A DNA stretch of 64,000 bases from Varanus komodoensis (lineage: Eukaryota > Chordata > Lepidosauria > Squamata > Varanidae), in contig NW_025336114.1 of the NCBI RefSeq assembly GCF_004798865.1, forward strand, positions 2,542,001 through 2,606,000. Reading direction: 5' to 3'. Position 1 is the first letter of the stretch, and every line of letters starts with the position of its first letter. Made by a program: the position numbers and the translations under genes. Shown here in pieces: positions 24,131-33,545 of this stretch. The notes below the pieces were generated by a model. It was given only the letters and a program-made list of their open reading frames with translations. It made no database searches and was not told where the DNA came from.

Positions 24131-24623
24131 GAGGCTGCAACCTAGTCAAGTACTTGGACTGCACATACCCAGTCCTCAGAGCCCAGATGCAGGCAAGCGT
24201 ACATTTGTATAGCACTGCCCCTTTTGTCTCAGAAGGCCTGGACTTCTGCCTTTGGTATCAGAGCTGGCTCAGCTGAGAACCCAAATCAGGAATACACCAA
24301 AGCCAAGAAGACTTTGTTATTCATGTTCAGGCAATAGAGTGGTCAGTTAGGCATCACCAAACGAGCGAAAATGCATCACCCCAAAGAGGACAAACTAGGA
24401 TGCCACTATGTCTACAGATGGGCATTTAGATACAATTATAATTGGATTAGGAATACAGGGTGGGGAAGACTGATGAGGTGACTTGTGTGCCTACTCCATC
24501 TGCTGTCCAGGTGCTAATTACTGACAGGTACCTTCACAGGTATTCCTGCTCTCCCTCCTTATGTTTCTTTGAAACCAGATTTGGACTAGGCATCACTACA
24601 AGCTCATGAGACTTTCAAATATG

Positions 24624-24656
24624 TGTTTGTTTGTTTGTTTGTTTGTTTGTTTGTTT
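24624..24656. repeat. (GTTT)n microsatellite
   Basis: Eight tandem GTTT units directly abut the 3' end of the minus-strand L2 fragment that follows, so the microsatellite probably grew from the LINE tail. Confidence 0.95.
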
Positions 24657-25040
24657 AAAACATTTATATACCATTTTATAATCCAATCAGGATCTCTAGG
24701 TGGCTCAAATAGGTTAAAAAAATGGAAAAAAGTAACAAACTAAAATCCACAGCAGCACTTAAATAAATCATAACCCACAATATATAAAAATATACAGTAA
24801 AATCTTTTTACCAAGCAAATAAAAAGGTTTTGGCCCACCACTGAAATGAAGCAAGAGTTGTTGCCAGCTGCACCACTCCAGGAAGTAGGTGCCATATAAA
24901 TGAAGTGCCCTCTAAAATAGAGAACTATCTTCTGCAAAGTAGGCACTGCAAGGTCCCAGGCCAAAAAGAATTTCTGGACCTTCCTATCCAAGATGGCCCA
25001 TTGACCAGCCTAGTTGGATGGGGCCAGTCCAGAACCTGAA
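24657..25040 (-). mobile_element. L2-clade LINE 3' fragment
   Basis: The plus strand starts 'aaaacatttatataccattttataatcc...ggtggctcaaa', the reverse complement of an L2 3' end, and continues with the terminal block 'aaaaaggttttggcccaccactgaaatgaagc' that corresponds to the FRHQVKTFLF region in the copy at 2.0 kb. Further blocks ('caggaagtaggtgccatataaatgaag') follow the same order. The frame is decayed. Confidence 0.6.
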
Positions 25041-25184
25041 AGCACCAAGAAGTTGCCAAGAAGAAGTTCCTTCATTCAGTTCTGATGACTCACTCACATA
25101 GAGTAGCCAAGTACAACTATGTATAAAACCAGAGGCTGCCTGTTGTAGCTCCAGTAGCTCCTGACAGCTTGCCTGGTCAACGAG

Positions 25185-25345
25185 AAAGCCAGTGCAGTAT
25201 TAGGGTTAGAATACTGGACTAAGTTCAGGAAGACATGGGTTCAAACCCCTACTCAGCCCTGAAGCTCACTGGACATTCTTGTTCTAATCACTATTTCACA
25301 ATCTAATCTACCTCATAAATTGACACTGAAGATAAAAGGTGGCAA
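25185..25345 (+). mobile_element. MIR-like (CORE) SINE
   Basis: Block order as in the full-length copy at 62.5 kb: 'agccagtgcagtattagggttagaatactggacta' (tRNA-like head), 'gggttcaaaccccta' (B-box), 'cagccctgaagctcactgg', and an eroded CORE/L2-type 3' part. Transcribed by Pol III when active; this copy is old. Confidence 0.7.
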
Positions 25346-27139
25346 AAGACTAGCAATGATACTAATAAATGATGAACATAGTTCTGCAGTTTTCTGATAC
25401 TGAAAAACATACTGGCAAATCAGTGTCATTTGCACAAAATTGTGCACTTTGCCATTGGTGCAGTTCTTGGAAATGTATGTAATTCTACAAGAGACGACAA
25501 TTGTTAAGAAAATGGAGGAAAATGGAAGTGAGGCATCCATGCAATGTTTTGCAAAACGATGCTGCATTGTTGTTAAAGTTGTGGGAGTGCCTAATATACT
25601 GATTAGTTTGGATCATTTGGCTACAATGAAAAGAGGATGGGTTAGGATTCAGTAGCACATAATCTAGCAATTGACAAACAAAAAGAGGTCTTCAGGTGAT
25701 ATTTTAAATACACTGTTTAGACAAATAGGATGTCCTGTGCATGTTTACTAAGAAATATGTCCTTCTGTGGCTTTACTTCCAAGTATGTATGCAAAGGATT
25801 GCAGCCATAAAATATAAATGTCTAAATTATCATGATCTAAACAGATAAACTTGACTGAGAGATGAAATGATGGCAGGTTTCATGTGGTTATTGTCATTAA
25901 GGAGACCACTTCCTGATGACTCACATGTTCTGTGTTTTTCTCAGCTGTCCCAGGTCTATAACGGCAAACTAGTTTGTGTCTTGGGGACAAGCAAAGAGTA
26001 AAAGAGAAAAGCTAAAAAAAGAAAGCTTCTTAAGACAGAGCAGAAAAGATTGTTTGTGAGGTAGCCCAGTTTTTGAAAAGATGATCTAATATTACTGCAA
26101 AGAGGCCTCATTTTGGTTTATGATTGCCAGTCTCCATAACCCCAAACAACATCCCTACAGTCAGTTCCACCATCCCACTGTGAGAGGGCAAGAATCCTTT
26201 TTTGGTCAAGTGGCCAGATTGCTCCCCACAGATAAATGAGACAGGCCAGATGAGGTCACAGGAATCCTGAAGCCCCACGCCCTCTGCTGATGTCCCCTGC
26301 CCCATCCCATCCATTTTGCCTTTCTATGCACAGAACTCCAGGCCTCCCTCTGTAAAGGGAAAGGAACTCAGCTGGCCACTGGATGAACAGCTCATCCCAG
26401 TGATAGCCAAGCTGGGGCTTCCATCATGTGCCATCCTGATTAGGTATTTGAGTACTGAAATGCTAATTCGTGTGTTAGTGAATTTAAATTGAAAGATTGT
26501 AGATTGATCTAGAAATGGGATCGAACAGGCTTAGCAATGAATATATGTAAAAGTGACATGGGTCAGAATTAGAGTGATCCATCCTTCCCTAATTGGTAGT
26601 TCCTCGTGACATTAATTTGTTACAGGAAGGATGAGTGTTTAAATATGTGTTCCTTCAACATAATTTAGATAGGAATGCTGATCAATTGTCAGACATGGAA
26701 GATGTGTGTGTGCTCACACACAAATATAGCATAGCGGGCTTTTGAAAACTCAGTATCCATGTTTTCTTTCCATGTGTGGACTTACAGACACTGAGACATT
26801 TAACTATATGAAAAACAGTATTAGACTATCTGTATAGAGATCTTCATTCTTATTAGCATTGACTCTGCATATATTATTTGGTATTTTATTTGTCTTTATA
26901 ACCCACTCAGGGAGTGGAATAAAAATCGAATGAATGAATAAATAAATAAATACTACTCTGTAAGCAGTGGTGGTACAGTAGAGTGGGAGTTCTCAGAGGT
27001 TAAGCACTAGGACTATTTTATTGGCAAAGATGCTAATATCATCTGCCACCCTTTTCAGATTTCCTTCTCAGTTTAGCTGCAATCCTCTCCATAACTGGTG
27101 GCAATGGGGGAACAGGAATGGATTCGCCTAGCAACAATA
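25346..27139. other. mostly unique DNA
   Basis: A foldback repeat of the cctgggagtaa family lies at about 25718-25808, and 26870-26955 ends in an (AATA)n run behind a possible LINE tail. No exon recognised. The 71- to 84-codon open frames around 25.4 kb lie on both strands of the same AT-rich stretch and look like chance. Confidence 0.4.
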
Positions 27140-27216
27140 TCAAAACAAGATGCTGGCAGAGAGTTTTTTGAATATCCTGGACTGACAGAAGGATGAACAG
27201 GTGAGTTCTAGATCAA

Positions 27217-27217
<1 letters not shown>

Positions 27218-27265
<48 letters not shown>
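27218..27265. repeat. (ATT)n microsatellite at an L2 3' end
   Basis: About sixteen ATT units directly abut the L2 fragment at 27266. The same pairing of (ATT)n and an identical L2 end occurs at 30141-30229. Confidence 0.97.
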
Positions 27266-27267
<2 letters not shown>

Positions 27268-27315
27268 ACATTTCTATGCCGCCCCTTGCCGAAACCTCGG
27301 GGCGGCTTACAACAT
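27266..27315 (-). mobile_element. L2-clade LINE, extremely truncated 3' end (50 bp)
   Basis: About 50 bp identical to the L2 terminus at 30180-30229, including the hairpin GCCGCCCC ... GGGGCGGC. Inserted into the RTE copy; it shows that only the hairpin and tail were copied before reverse transcription stopped. Confidence 0.85.
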
Positions 27316-27560
27316 GAAATGCAAATATGGCAAAACAGAGGCTGTCATTTTTCAGGTATGTAATGAAAAGGCAAGACTCACTGGAGAAGACAAGTGTACT
27401 AGAGAAAGTCAAAGGCAGAAGGAAAGAAAGGCTAAATATGAGATGGATGGAGTCCTTAACGGGAGCCAGAGCCTTGAGTTTAAAAGAACTGAGCTGTCAA
27501 GGACAGGGCATGGTGCAGGGCATTCATTCACTGCAGTCTGACTTGGTCTTGAATGAGCAA

Positions 27561-28274
27561 TTAAGAGACATTCGCTTTACAACAGGTCTGTTTCTAGCAG
27601 CTGAAAAATGCTAGAACTGGTTTGTTGATGTGCATCAACCCAGCTGTCTATAATACTGAACTCTCCTTGGCATGCATACTTCTTTGGCATGAATACTGTT
27701 ATGATGCGCACCTGCACTTCAAAATTTACCCCTGCTTTGTAGATTCCACCTTTTGCATGTGATTAAAATAGCAATATGTTTTAGCACTAATACTGAATTC
27801 CTCTTTTGACTGCTAAATTCAATTTAGATCTGCAGTTTTGAAAGTCTGAATGTCAGTGCACTCAAATACAAGTATGAACAATTTGTATATCTAAAGCAGA
27901 CTTTTGAATGCTGTTTTTCATCAGTTCTAATATGGGGGCAAGGGGTTATTTTTGTCTTGCTTTGTTTCCCAATGCTTTATAACATTTTCAGTTTGCAGGG
28001 AGGGTGAAACTGCTCAGTTCAAGAAGTAGTCACCATTCTAACCCTGAATCACAGTTCTTCTAAAGAACCAGTACTAGCACTCCTTACAGCCTAAGAGTGC
28101 AATCCTATCTCTCTATAGACAGGGGCATGCTGGGAATTGCAGGACTTTTTTCTCTCTAAGCAGAAATAGGATTATGTTCCAAGTTGTTTCCAAAGTTCCT
28201 GACATTTCTTATCCATACATTGCATTATGTTATGATTATATTGTGAGATCTCACCACAATAACACCACTACATA
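27561..28274. other. unique DNA with a foldback fragment
   Basis: About 28088-28180 is a foldback repeat of a second family ('gcatgctgggaattgcaggacttttt'), related to copies at 40.1 and 50.4 kb. Nothing else seen. Confidence 0.45.
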
Positions 28275-28412
28275 TAGAATCATAGAGTTGGAAGGGGCTT
28301 ACAAGCCATCAAGTCCAGCTGCCTGCTAAATGCTGGACTAAGGTTACCCATCCAGATTTCAACCCATCCTGACCATGCTTAGCTTCCAAGATTAGGCAGG
28401 ATCAAGCACCTG
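28275..28412 (-). mobile_element. 5S rRNA-headed SINE with a CR1-like tail (copy 1)
   Basis: On the minus strand the head matches 5S rRNA from about nucleotide 20 to 90: ATCTTGGAAGCTAAGCA aligns with 5S ATCTCGGAAGCTAAGCA, and CTGGATGGGTAACC aligns with TTGGATGGGAGACC. These cover the Pol III A-box and C-box. After a short linker ('agtccagcatttagcaggc') comes a CR1 3' tail: GGACTTGATGGC...CTTCCAACTCTATGATTCTA. The second copy at 31207 has the same head, linker and tail, so this is a family, not a chance join. It cannot be a functional 5S gene: the first 20 nt and the 3' part are missing. Confidence 0.85.
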
Positions 28413-28644
28413 CTGCATGAAAATAGAATATGAGTGATTCAGCGTTTTGAAAAGTTAAATTGAAAGAGCGCCTTTAAACAGGCACTATGCACAATGATGA
28501 TGGTGATGGTGATGATGGGAAAATAAGGTTTAATCCCTTCTTTCAGTGCTGCTGCTGCTTAATTTTTTGTTTTGTTTTTCGGGGTTTTGTTGTTGTTTAA
28601 GTAAAGAAATCAGAGCCAAGGTTTTTCACATTTCTGCATGGGTT

Positions 28645-28870
28645 TTAAGGTATCTGATACTGTGGTTAGAGGGTCAGTTTACAACTGAGGAATAACAGTT
28701 TCAAATCTCCACCAGACTAGAAGTTCTCTGAGTGATCCAAGGGCAGTTACTTTCTTTCAGCCCTAGCTGTTAGGGTAGGGTACGGTGTCAGGGTGACAGG
28801 ATAAAAGATACGTATGCAGCCCTGAGTTCCTTGAAGGAGATGTGGAATGAAATTAATCTTATTCTTAAAT
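28645..28870 (+). mobile_element. MIR-like (CORE) SINE, old
   Basis: Head 'gatactgtggttagagggtcagtttacaactgagg', B-box-like 'gtttcaaatctcc', CORE region 'gagtgatccaagggcagttactttctttcagcccta' and tail 'gcagccctgagttccttgaagg' appear in the family order. Heavily diverged. Confidence 0.6.
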
Positions 28871-30014
28871 AGGAATGAAGGGTGCCTACAGAAGCGATGC
28901 ATTCATCCACCACGATCTTATGGTATGATTGTGAGTCAGGGTCCGGGGTAAAAACAGCTGCTACCTATAAACTGAGGTCACTGTAAAGTGCTGTAAATGC
29001 ACCTTCACACTGAACTGGACAGATCAGAAATACTTGCAGCTTGCAAGATTTACTTTTTCTTTTCCCTTCACTTTTTCACCCTTTTCATCTCCCTTTCCTT
29101 TTCCTTTTTGTTTGCTAAACCCAAGATCCACCAACCGCAGCCTACTGCTAATAATATACACTAAGAATTAAAGAATTCTGAGCCCAGGAGTTTGTTTTGA
29201 GTGCTAGAACTGAGAAAAGATAACAGGGTCTTCCATACAGAGCCCTTCCCCAGTTAGCTTCTTCATTTTAGCAGTCAGGAGGTTGCGGCTATCATTTTGT
29301 TGTTATTCTTCACCTATTGCAAGTATAAAATCCTTGCCAATCTACTGCAAATGATCCAGAGATTTACCAGCACATCCTAATCTACCTGCCTTACAGTATA
29401 GTCCTAAGCTAAATTAGGTCTGTGCAATATCATCAGAAATGTAGGGCCCTACTTCTTGGGATAAAATTATCAGCAAAACAAGATGGATGCAGCAATCCTG
29501 AATACATTAGGAGAATTAATTCTAAGGCTATCAAATTCACTAAATAAGTTTTTGGTTCATTAATCATCCATCTTTTAACCAATTAAGCAACTTAATCAAC
29601 TGAATAATGGATCAAATTTTTGAAATAATGAAGTATATATAAGTTACCGTTTAAGGTTTTCCCTTTTGTTTAATAAACAAAAGTTGCCACTCAGTATTAG
29701 AAGGAATGGTCATATTTTGCTTTTTACTCCATATTACAGAAACAACCAGAATTAAAATAACCTCAAACTGTACACAAGGTTAGCCCTTATTTGCAGACTG
29801 ATGAATTAAAATTTGCTGATTAAAAATGGTCCCCGCCAATTAATCCAATCAACCTTTCTTTGAAAAAGCTTGAGAACAAAACTTGCAATTCCACTAAATT
29901 TCTTTGGGTCACAACTGAATATCCTTCTTTCCAGGAAAGCTAAGATTGACAGCCTTGGTAACCAAACCTCCATCAGAGGACCCTGCAGGTATCTGTCAGC
30001 CTAAGAATGTAAGA
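28871..30014. other. AT-rich unique DNA
   Basis: About 1.1 kb, with a run of ATTAAT/TTAATC motifs at 29510-29620. No element or exon recognised. Confidence 0.4.
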
Positions 30015-30140
30015 CTCTAAAGCATGGGTCCTCAAACTACATCCCGCAGGCCAGATCCGGCCCACCATGCTAATGTATCTGGCCCGCCTTAGAGCTTTTG
30101 GACTCGTTCAGAGAAAACGATCTCTGAGTGAGTCCAAAAG

Positions 30141-30180
<40 letters not shown>

Positions 30181-30424
30181 ACATTTCTATGCCGCCCCTT
30201 GCCGAAACCTCGGGGCGGCTTACAACATGATAAAATACATTGAAATACAATAGTACATAATAAATTACCATTAAATACAAAAATACAAAAAATACATTGA
30301 TTTACAAATAAAAAATAAAATTATCAGTATAAAATAAAAATATAGGAGGAGAAAGAGAAGGAAGAAGAAGTTGCCCTGGCCAGATCATATGTTTTAACAA
30401 TTGAAATGATGTTTAAATAAAACA
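30141..30424 (-). mobile_element. L2-clade LINE 3' fragment nested in the hAT element
   Basis: (ATT)n at 30141-30179 abuts the L2 terminus at 30180, which carries the hairpin GCCGCCCC ... GGGGCGGC and is the same as the copy at 27.27 kb. The rest is 3' UTR, ending near 'gttgccctggccagatcatatg', which aligns with 1940-1970 in the other L2 subfamily. Younger than the hAT it interrupts. Confidence 0.8.
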
Positions 30425-30720
30425 TCGGTGCAGGCGTACTCAGTGGGGAGATGGCTGCAATAGTGGTCGTGCTTGTGCAGGGAAGATGGGCATGATCGTG
30501 GTTGTGCTGCGAGCGGGGGGGAGATGGCTTTGATCTTGCTCGAGGGGGGGAGAGAAGGCACCCGCCTTCCCTGCATGAGTGCGCCTGCGATCACTCCTGT
30601 CTTCCCTGCATGATTGTGCTTGCGGGGGGGGAGGGGGGGAGATGGCTGCGATCGCGACTGCCTTCCCTGTACAAGCGCAACTGCAATAGCACCCATCTCC
30701 CCCCACCCAGCATGATCATG
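30424..30720. repeat. GC-rich minisatellite-like block inside the hAT element
   Basis: Related modules recur in both directions: 'gggagatggctgcaatag', 'gggagatggctttgatc', 'gggagatggctgcgatc' and the inverted 'gccttccctgcatgag' / 'gtcttccctgcatgatt' / 'gccttccctgtacaagc'. G-runs of seven to eight separate them. The unit is 40-50 bp and degenerate. Open frames of 88-123 codons here are by-products of the repeat. Confidence 0.65.
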
Positions 30721-31056
30721 GACATTGTAGCTATGTCTCTTGAATATGGACATGCTCTTCCCCACCTCATCTTGGGCTTCCGCTGCAGCTCAAGCGAGTG
30801 GAGCAAACATTTTTTAACTATTAATTATTTTTAGAAATTTTAATTAATTTTAATTGATTTTAATTAATTTTTACAAATTTAATTAATTTTAGTTATTTTT
30901 TTACAATTTTAATCCTTTAATTTTAATTAATTTTAATGTGCAGTGTGCATAGGAATTCATTCCTATTTTTTTCAAACTATAGTCTGGCTCCCCAACAGTC
31001 TGAGGGACAGTGAACTGGCCTCCTGTTTAAAAAGTTTGAGGACCCTTGCTCTAAAG

Positions 31057-31206
31057 CCTTTCTCTGGATAATCTTAACATCATTGCTTAGTTTTTAGTTA
31101 GGGGAGTGGTTCTACCATTAGGCAGGGGTGAGGCACTGCCACCAGCAGTTGATGCTTAGGGAGTGGCAGAACTATGATTGCCATGTATGCTTCCATAGAG
31201 CATGAA
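31057..31206. other. unique DNA
   Basis: Short spacer between the hAT element and the SINE copy; nothing recognised. Confidence 0.4.
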
Positions 31207-31343
31207 GTGCCCAATCCTGTGTAATCTTGGAAACTAAGCAGGGACAGGCCTGGTTCGAATCTGGATGGGAGACTTGAGTCTTACACTGAGCAGGGGTTTG
31301 GACTTGATGGTCTTCTTGGCCTCTTTCAACTGAATGATTCTTT
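31207..31343 (+). mobile_element. 5S rRNA-headed SINE with a CR1-like tail (copy 2)
   Basis: 31207-31273 aligns with 5S rRNA from about nucleotide 20: AATCTTGGAAACTAAGCAGG, then 'ggcctggttcgaatctggatgggagac', against 5S 'gggcctggttagtacttggatgggagac'. The A-box ('aactaagcaggg') and C-box ('ggatgggagac') are kept. The linker 'cactgagcagggg' and the tail GGACTTGATGGTCTTCTTGG ... TTTCAACTGAATGATTCTTTG are a CR1 3' end. Closer to 5S than copy 1, but the first 20 nt are missing here too. Confidence 0.87.
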
Positions 31344-32439
31344 GTGGCTTGTTCTGGGCCTTCTGGCCTGCTGGCCTCAGGTTTGCATAGGAATAGGAAG
31401 GGCAGCATCTTGTTCTTCACCTCAGGGGGCAAAATATCTTGAGCTAGCCCTGTTTTTAATGGTTAATCCGCTGCCCCAGCTATTGCAGTTGTTTAAGCAT
31501 TTTATCTTCATTTTACTGATGCCTGTGGCTTTTATTAGCTGACTGTGTATTTTTAAGGCTAATTTAATATTGTTTATACTTTGGTGATGGTGATGAAATG
31601 AGACACCCTGAAAATGGGAAGAAACATACAAATGCACCCTTCCGTGGCTAGCCATTAATCTGGAGCAACCCAGGGTGCTGAGCAGTTTCCTGTCATGGTG
31701 CCACCACAAACTGACTGAAATGCTGGCTTGTGGTATGCCGTAGAAGTATGGAGTCTCCACACAGAAAGCCGCTCCAAACGGATGTCTCACTGCATGGAGG
31801 AAGCAGCTGTCATCAGGTTTGATTGAAAGTGGCTAACACAGTTTTGCATTCATTGGCATTTGGTCCCTGGGGGGCCTTTTTTTTTTACCTTTAGTGCTTG
31901 ACATCATATATTTATTCAGGCATAAAAAAATCCCAGTGTGCTAAAGAGGAGACACCTCTGTTGCAAGTGCTTTTGCACTCTGGGCACAGCTTAGGAAATT
32001 GTTTTCCAGCATGCGAAGTTGTGGCAGTCAGCACAGCAGGGCTGATTTACCCATGTCCTTTCTTGGCTGACTCTGGGTGTCAGCCCAAGCTGCCCACCCT
32101 GAGTGACATTGCTAGTTACATAATAACTACTAATACTCACACACAGCAGAATCTGTCAAATACAGCCAATGGAGAATGGGTGAATCCAGCAGCTTTGCTT
32201 CTTCACACATTTATGTGCTTTAAACCTCAAATTCTTTCCACCCCAAATATGAATAACCAGGGCCAACTTCAAGGATAGCCACCTACCAGGGACCAACACT
32301 TTGGCAGGGTCCTGCTCACAAGTGCCCTTGGAGTTTCTCCTCCCTTTCACCAGTGCAACTTGCTTCTTCACTTGCCTCTTGGTTTTGCCCAGACAAGGAG
32401 AACCAAGAGATGCACTGCATACATGCTCACTGGCTCTCT
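31344..32439. other. unique DNA
   Basis: No element or exon recognised. The open frames at 31422-31790 (minus) and 31898-32278 (plus) have no domain and no supporting signals. Confidence 0.4.
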
Positions 32440-33028
32440 GCCTCCCATACCTAAAGGATTGTTCATCCTTCATCCATATAAACCTTTGTGGCCCCTAAGA
32501 GCTTCATTGGAGGTCCTGCTTCAGGAGCCACCTTTAAAGGATGCTAGGAAGGTGGCTACCCAGTGTAGGGCCTTTTCAGTCATGCTGCCCCATTTGTGGA
32601 ATCAGCTTCCCAGAGATGTGCAGCAGGCGCCTTCTTTGTACACATTTTGGCACCAGGCAAAGACCTTTGTTAATTTTGGGAGTATTTTAACTGTTGATAG
32701 TTTTAATTCAAAATTTTACTTCTAATTTTAGATTGGTATTTTAATTTATGGATTTTAACATTTTAATTGTTATTTTAATCATGTGTTATTTAATTATAAA
32801 ATGCTGTCCAATTTGGCCATTGTATGAGGTCAGCACAGCTGGTGCTCCTGCTGACGGAATGAATGTTTTATTTATTGAAAGTGATATTTTATTTATTGAA
32901 TGTGTTAATGCTTCTAGGTTTTGTTTGTTTTGTTTTGTTTGATTATCTTTTAATTGCTGTAAACTGTTCAGAGAGCCATGTGGCTATTATGACAGTCTAT
33001 ACAAGCTTGAAATAAATAAATAAATAAA
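32440..33028 (+). mobile_element. L2-clade LINE 3' end
   Basis: The plus strand reads QCRAFSVMLPHLWNQLPRDV and then APSLYTFWHQAKTF (frame 32360-32725), the L2 ORF2 C-terminus. A long AT-rich 3' UTR follows, ending 'aaactgttcagagagccatgtggctattatgacagtctatac' with a weak terminal hairpin (ACTGT/ACAGT) and an (AAAT)n tail at 33010-33028. Confidence 0.8.
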
Positions 33029-33325
33029 ATATCAATAGCAGTGGAGTAGACTCACTGAAGGCAGACTCCGCTGAGGGCATCTTGTACAAAGGCCCTCCAA
33101 AACCTAGAGCTCACACTGTGATGAAGTTCGAGAATTTTAGGAAATTGATATAAGAAGCAAGTTGCAATGACATTCAATTTGCCACAGCCAAATTCAGTAA
33201 GTTCAGTTCACTGGGGGGACCATGATATATCTGCTTGCCATACAACTATTAAGGGGGGGGAGGTGGACCTTTTAGAAAAAAAGAGGTGGCAACTGTTATT
33301 TAGCATTAATGTAACTGAATACATG
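33029..33325. other. unassigned DNA between L2 tail and RTE piece
   Basis: Contains an eight-G run at 33253-33260. No element recognised. Confidence 0.35.
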
Positions 33326-33329
33326 AAGA

Positions 33330-33545
33330 CCAGACTACAAAGCAAAGCCTTTGACTGTGTGACTCACAGGAAACTATGGGTGTGCCTCAGCTTTTGATTG
33401 TCCTGATGCATAACCTGTATCATGGACAAGAAGTTACTGTTTGGACAGAATATGGTGAAACAGGATGGTTTCCTATAGGAAAGGTATCATACAAGGCTGC
33501 ATTTTATCTCCATATCTGTTCAATCTATGTGCAAAACATATATAA
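33330..33545 (+). pseudogene. RTE-clade LINE RT segment, inverted relative to its neighbour
   Basis: Plus-strand reading gives KAFDCVTHRKLWV, then (next frame) LIVLMHNLYHGQEVTVWTEY and GETGWFPIGK, the central RT of an RTE LINE. It begins at the RT position where the adjacent minus-strand piece ends, so it looks like a 210-bp segment flipped in place. Confidence 0.7.

Larger units (their letters stand above)
27140..27560 (+). mobile_element. RTE-clade LINE, C-terminal piece interrupted by an L2 tail
   Basis: 27145-27219 matches the RTE block 'gaatatcctggactgacagaa' (ISWTDR.., as in the copy at 10.8 kb). After the insertion, 27327-27560 reads FFRYVMKRQDSLEKTSVLEK and then GRRKERLNMRWMESLTGA, the C-terminal end of RTE ORF2 ('FGHVMRRxDSLEKxxMLGK...MRWxDGxTE'). 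This part is open for 95 codons, then decays. The break point at 27219 is filled by (ATT)n and a 50-bp L2 3' end. Confidence 0.75.
30023..31048. mobile_element. hAT transposon, non-autonomous (OposCharlie-like), with perfect 8-bp target duplication
   Basis: Ends are CATGGGTCCTCAAACTAC at 30023 and GTTTGAGGACCCTTG at 31048. Both flanks carry ctctaaag (30015-30022 and 31049-31056), an exact 8-bp duplication. The 3' subterminal stretch ('ctccccaacagtctgagggacagtgaactgg', 30992-31024) resembles, from memory, the OposCharlie group of hAT elements. Inside are, in order: a hairpin (30095-30140, arms cttttggactcgttcagaga / tctctgagtgagtccaaaag), an (ATT)n plus L2 insertion, a GC-rich repetitive block with G-runs (30424-30720) and an AT-rich block (30830-30940). 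No transposase is encoded. Confidence 0.92.

Noticed and set aside
30394-30834. Overlapping open frames of 88-123 codons on both strands
   Set aside because: They lie in the GC-rich minisatellite of the hAT element; open frames on both strands with Pro/Ser/His-rich repeats are a by-product of composition.
31207-31273. A functional 5S rRNA gene
   Set aside because: The first 20 nt and the 3' third of 5S are missing and a CR1 tail follows; the second copy has the same structure.
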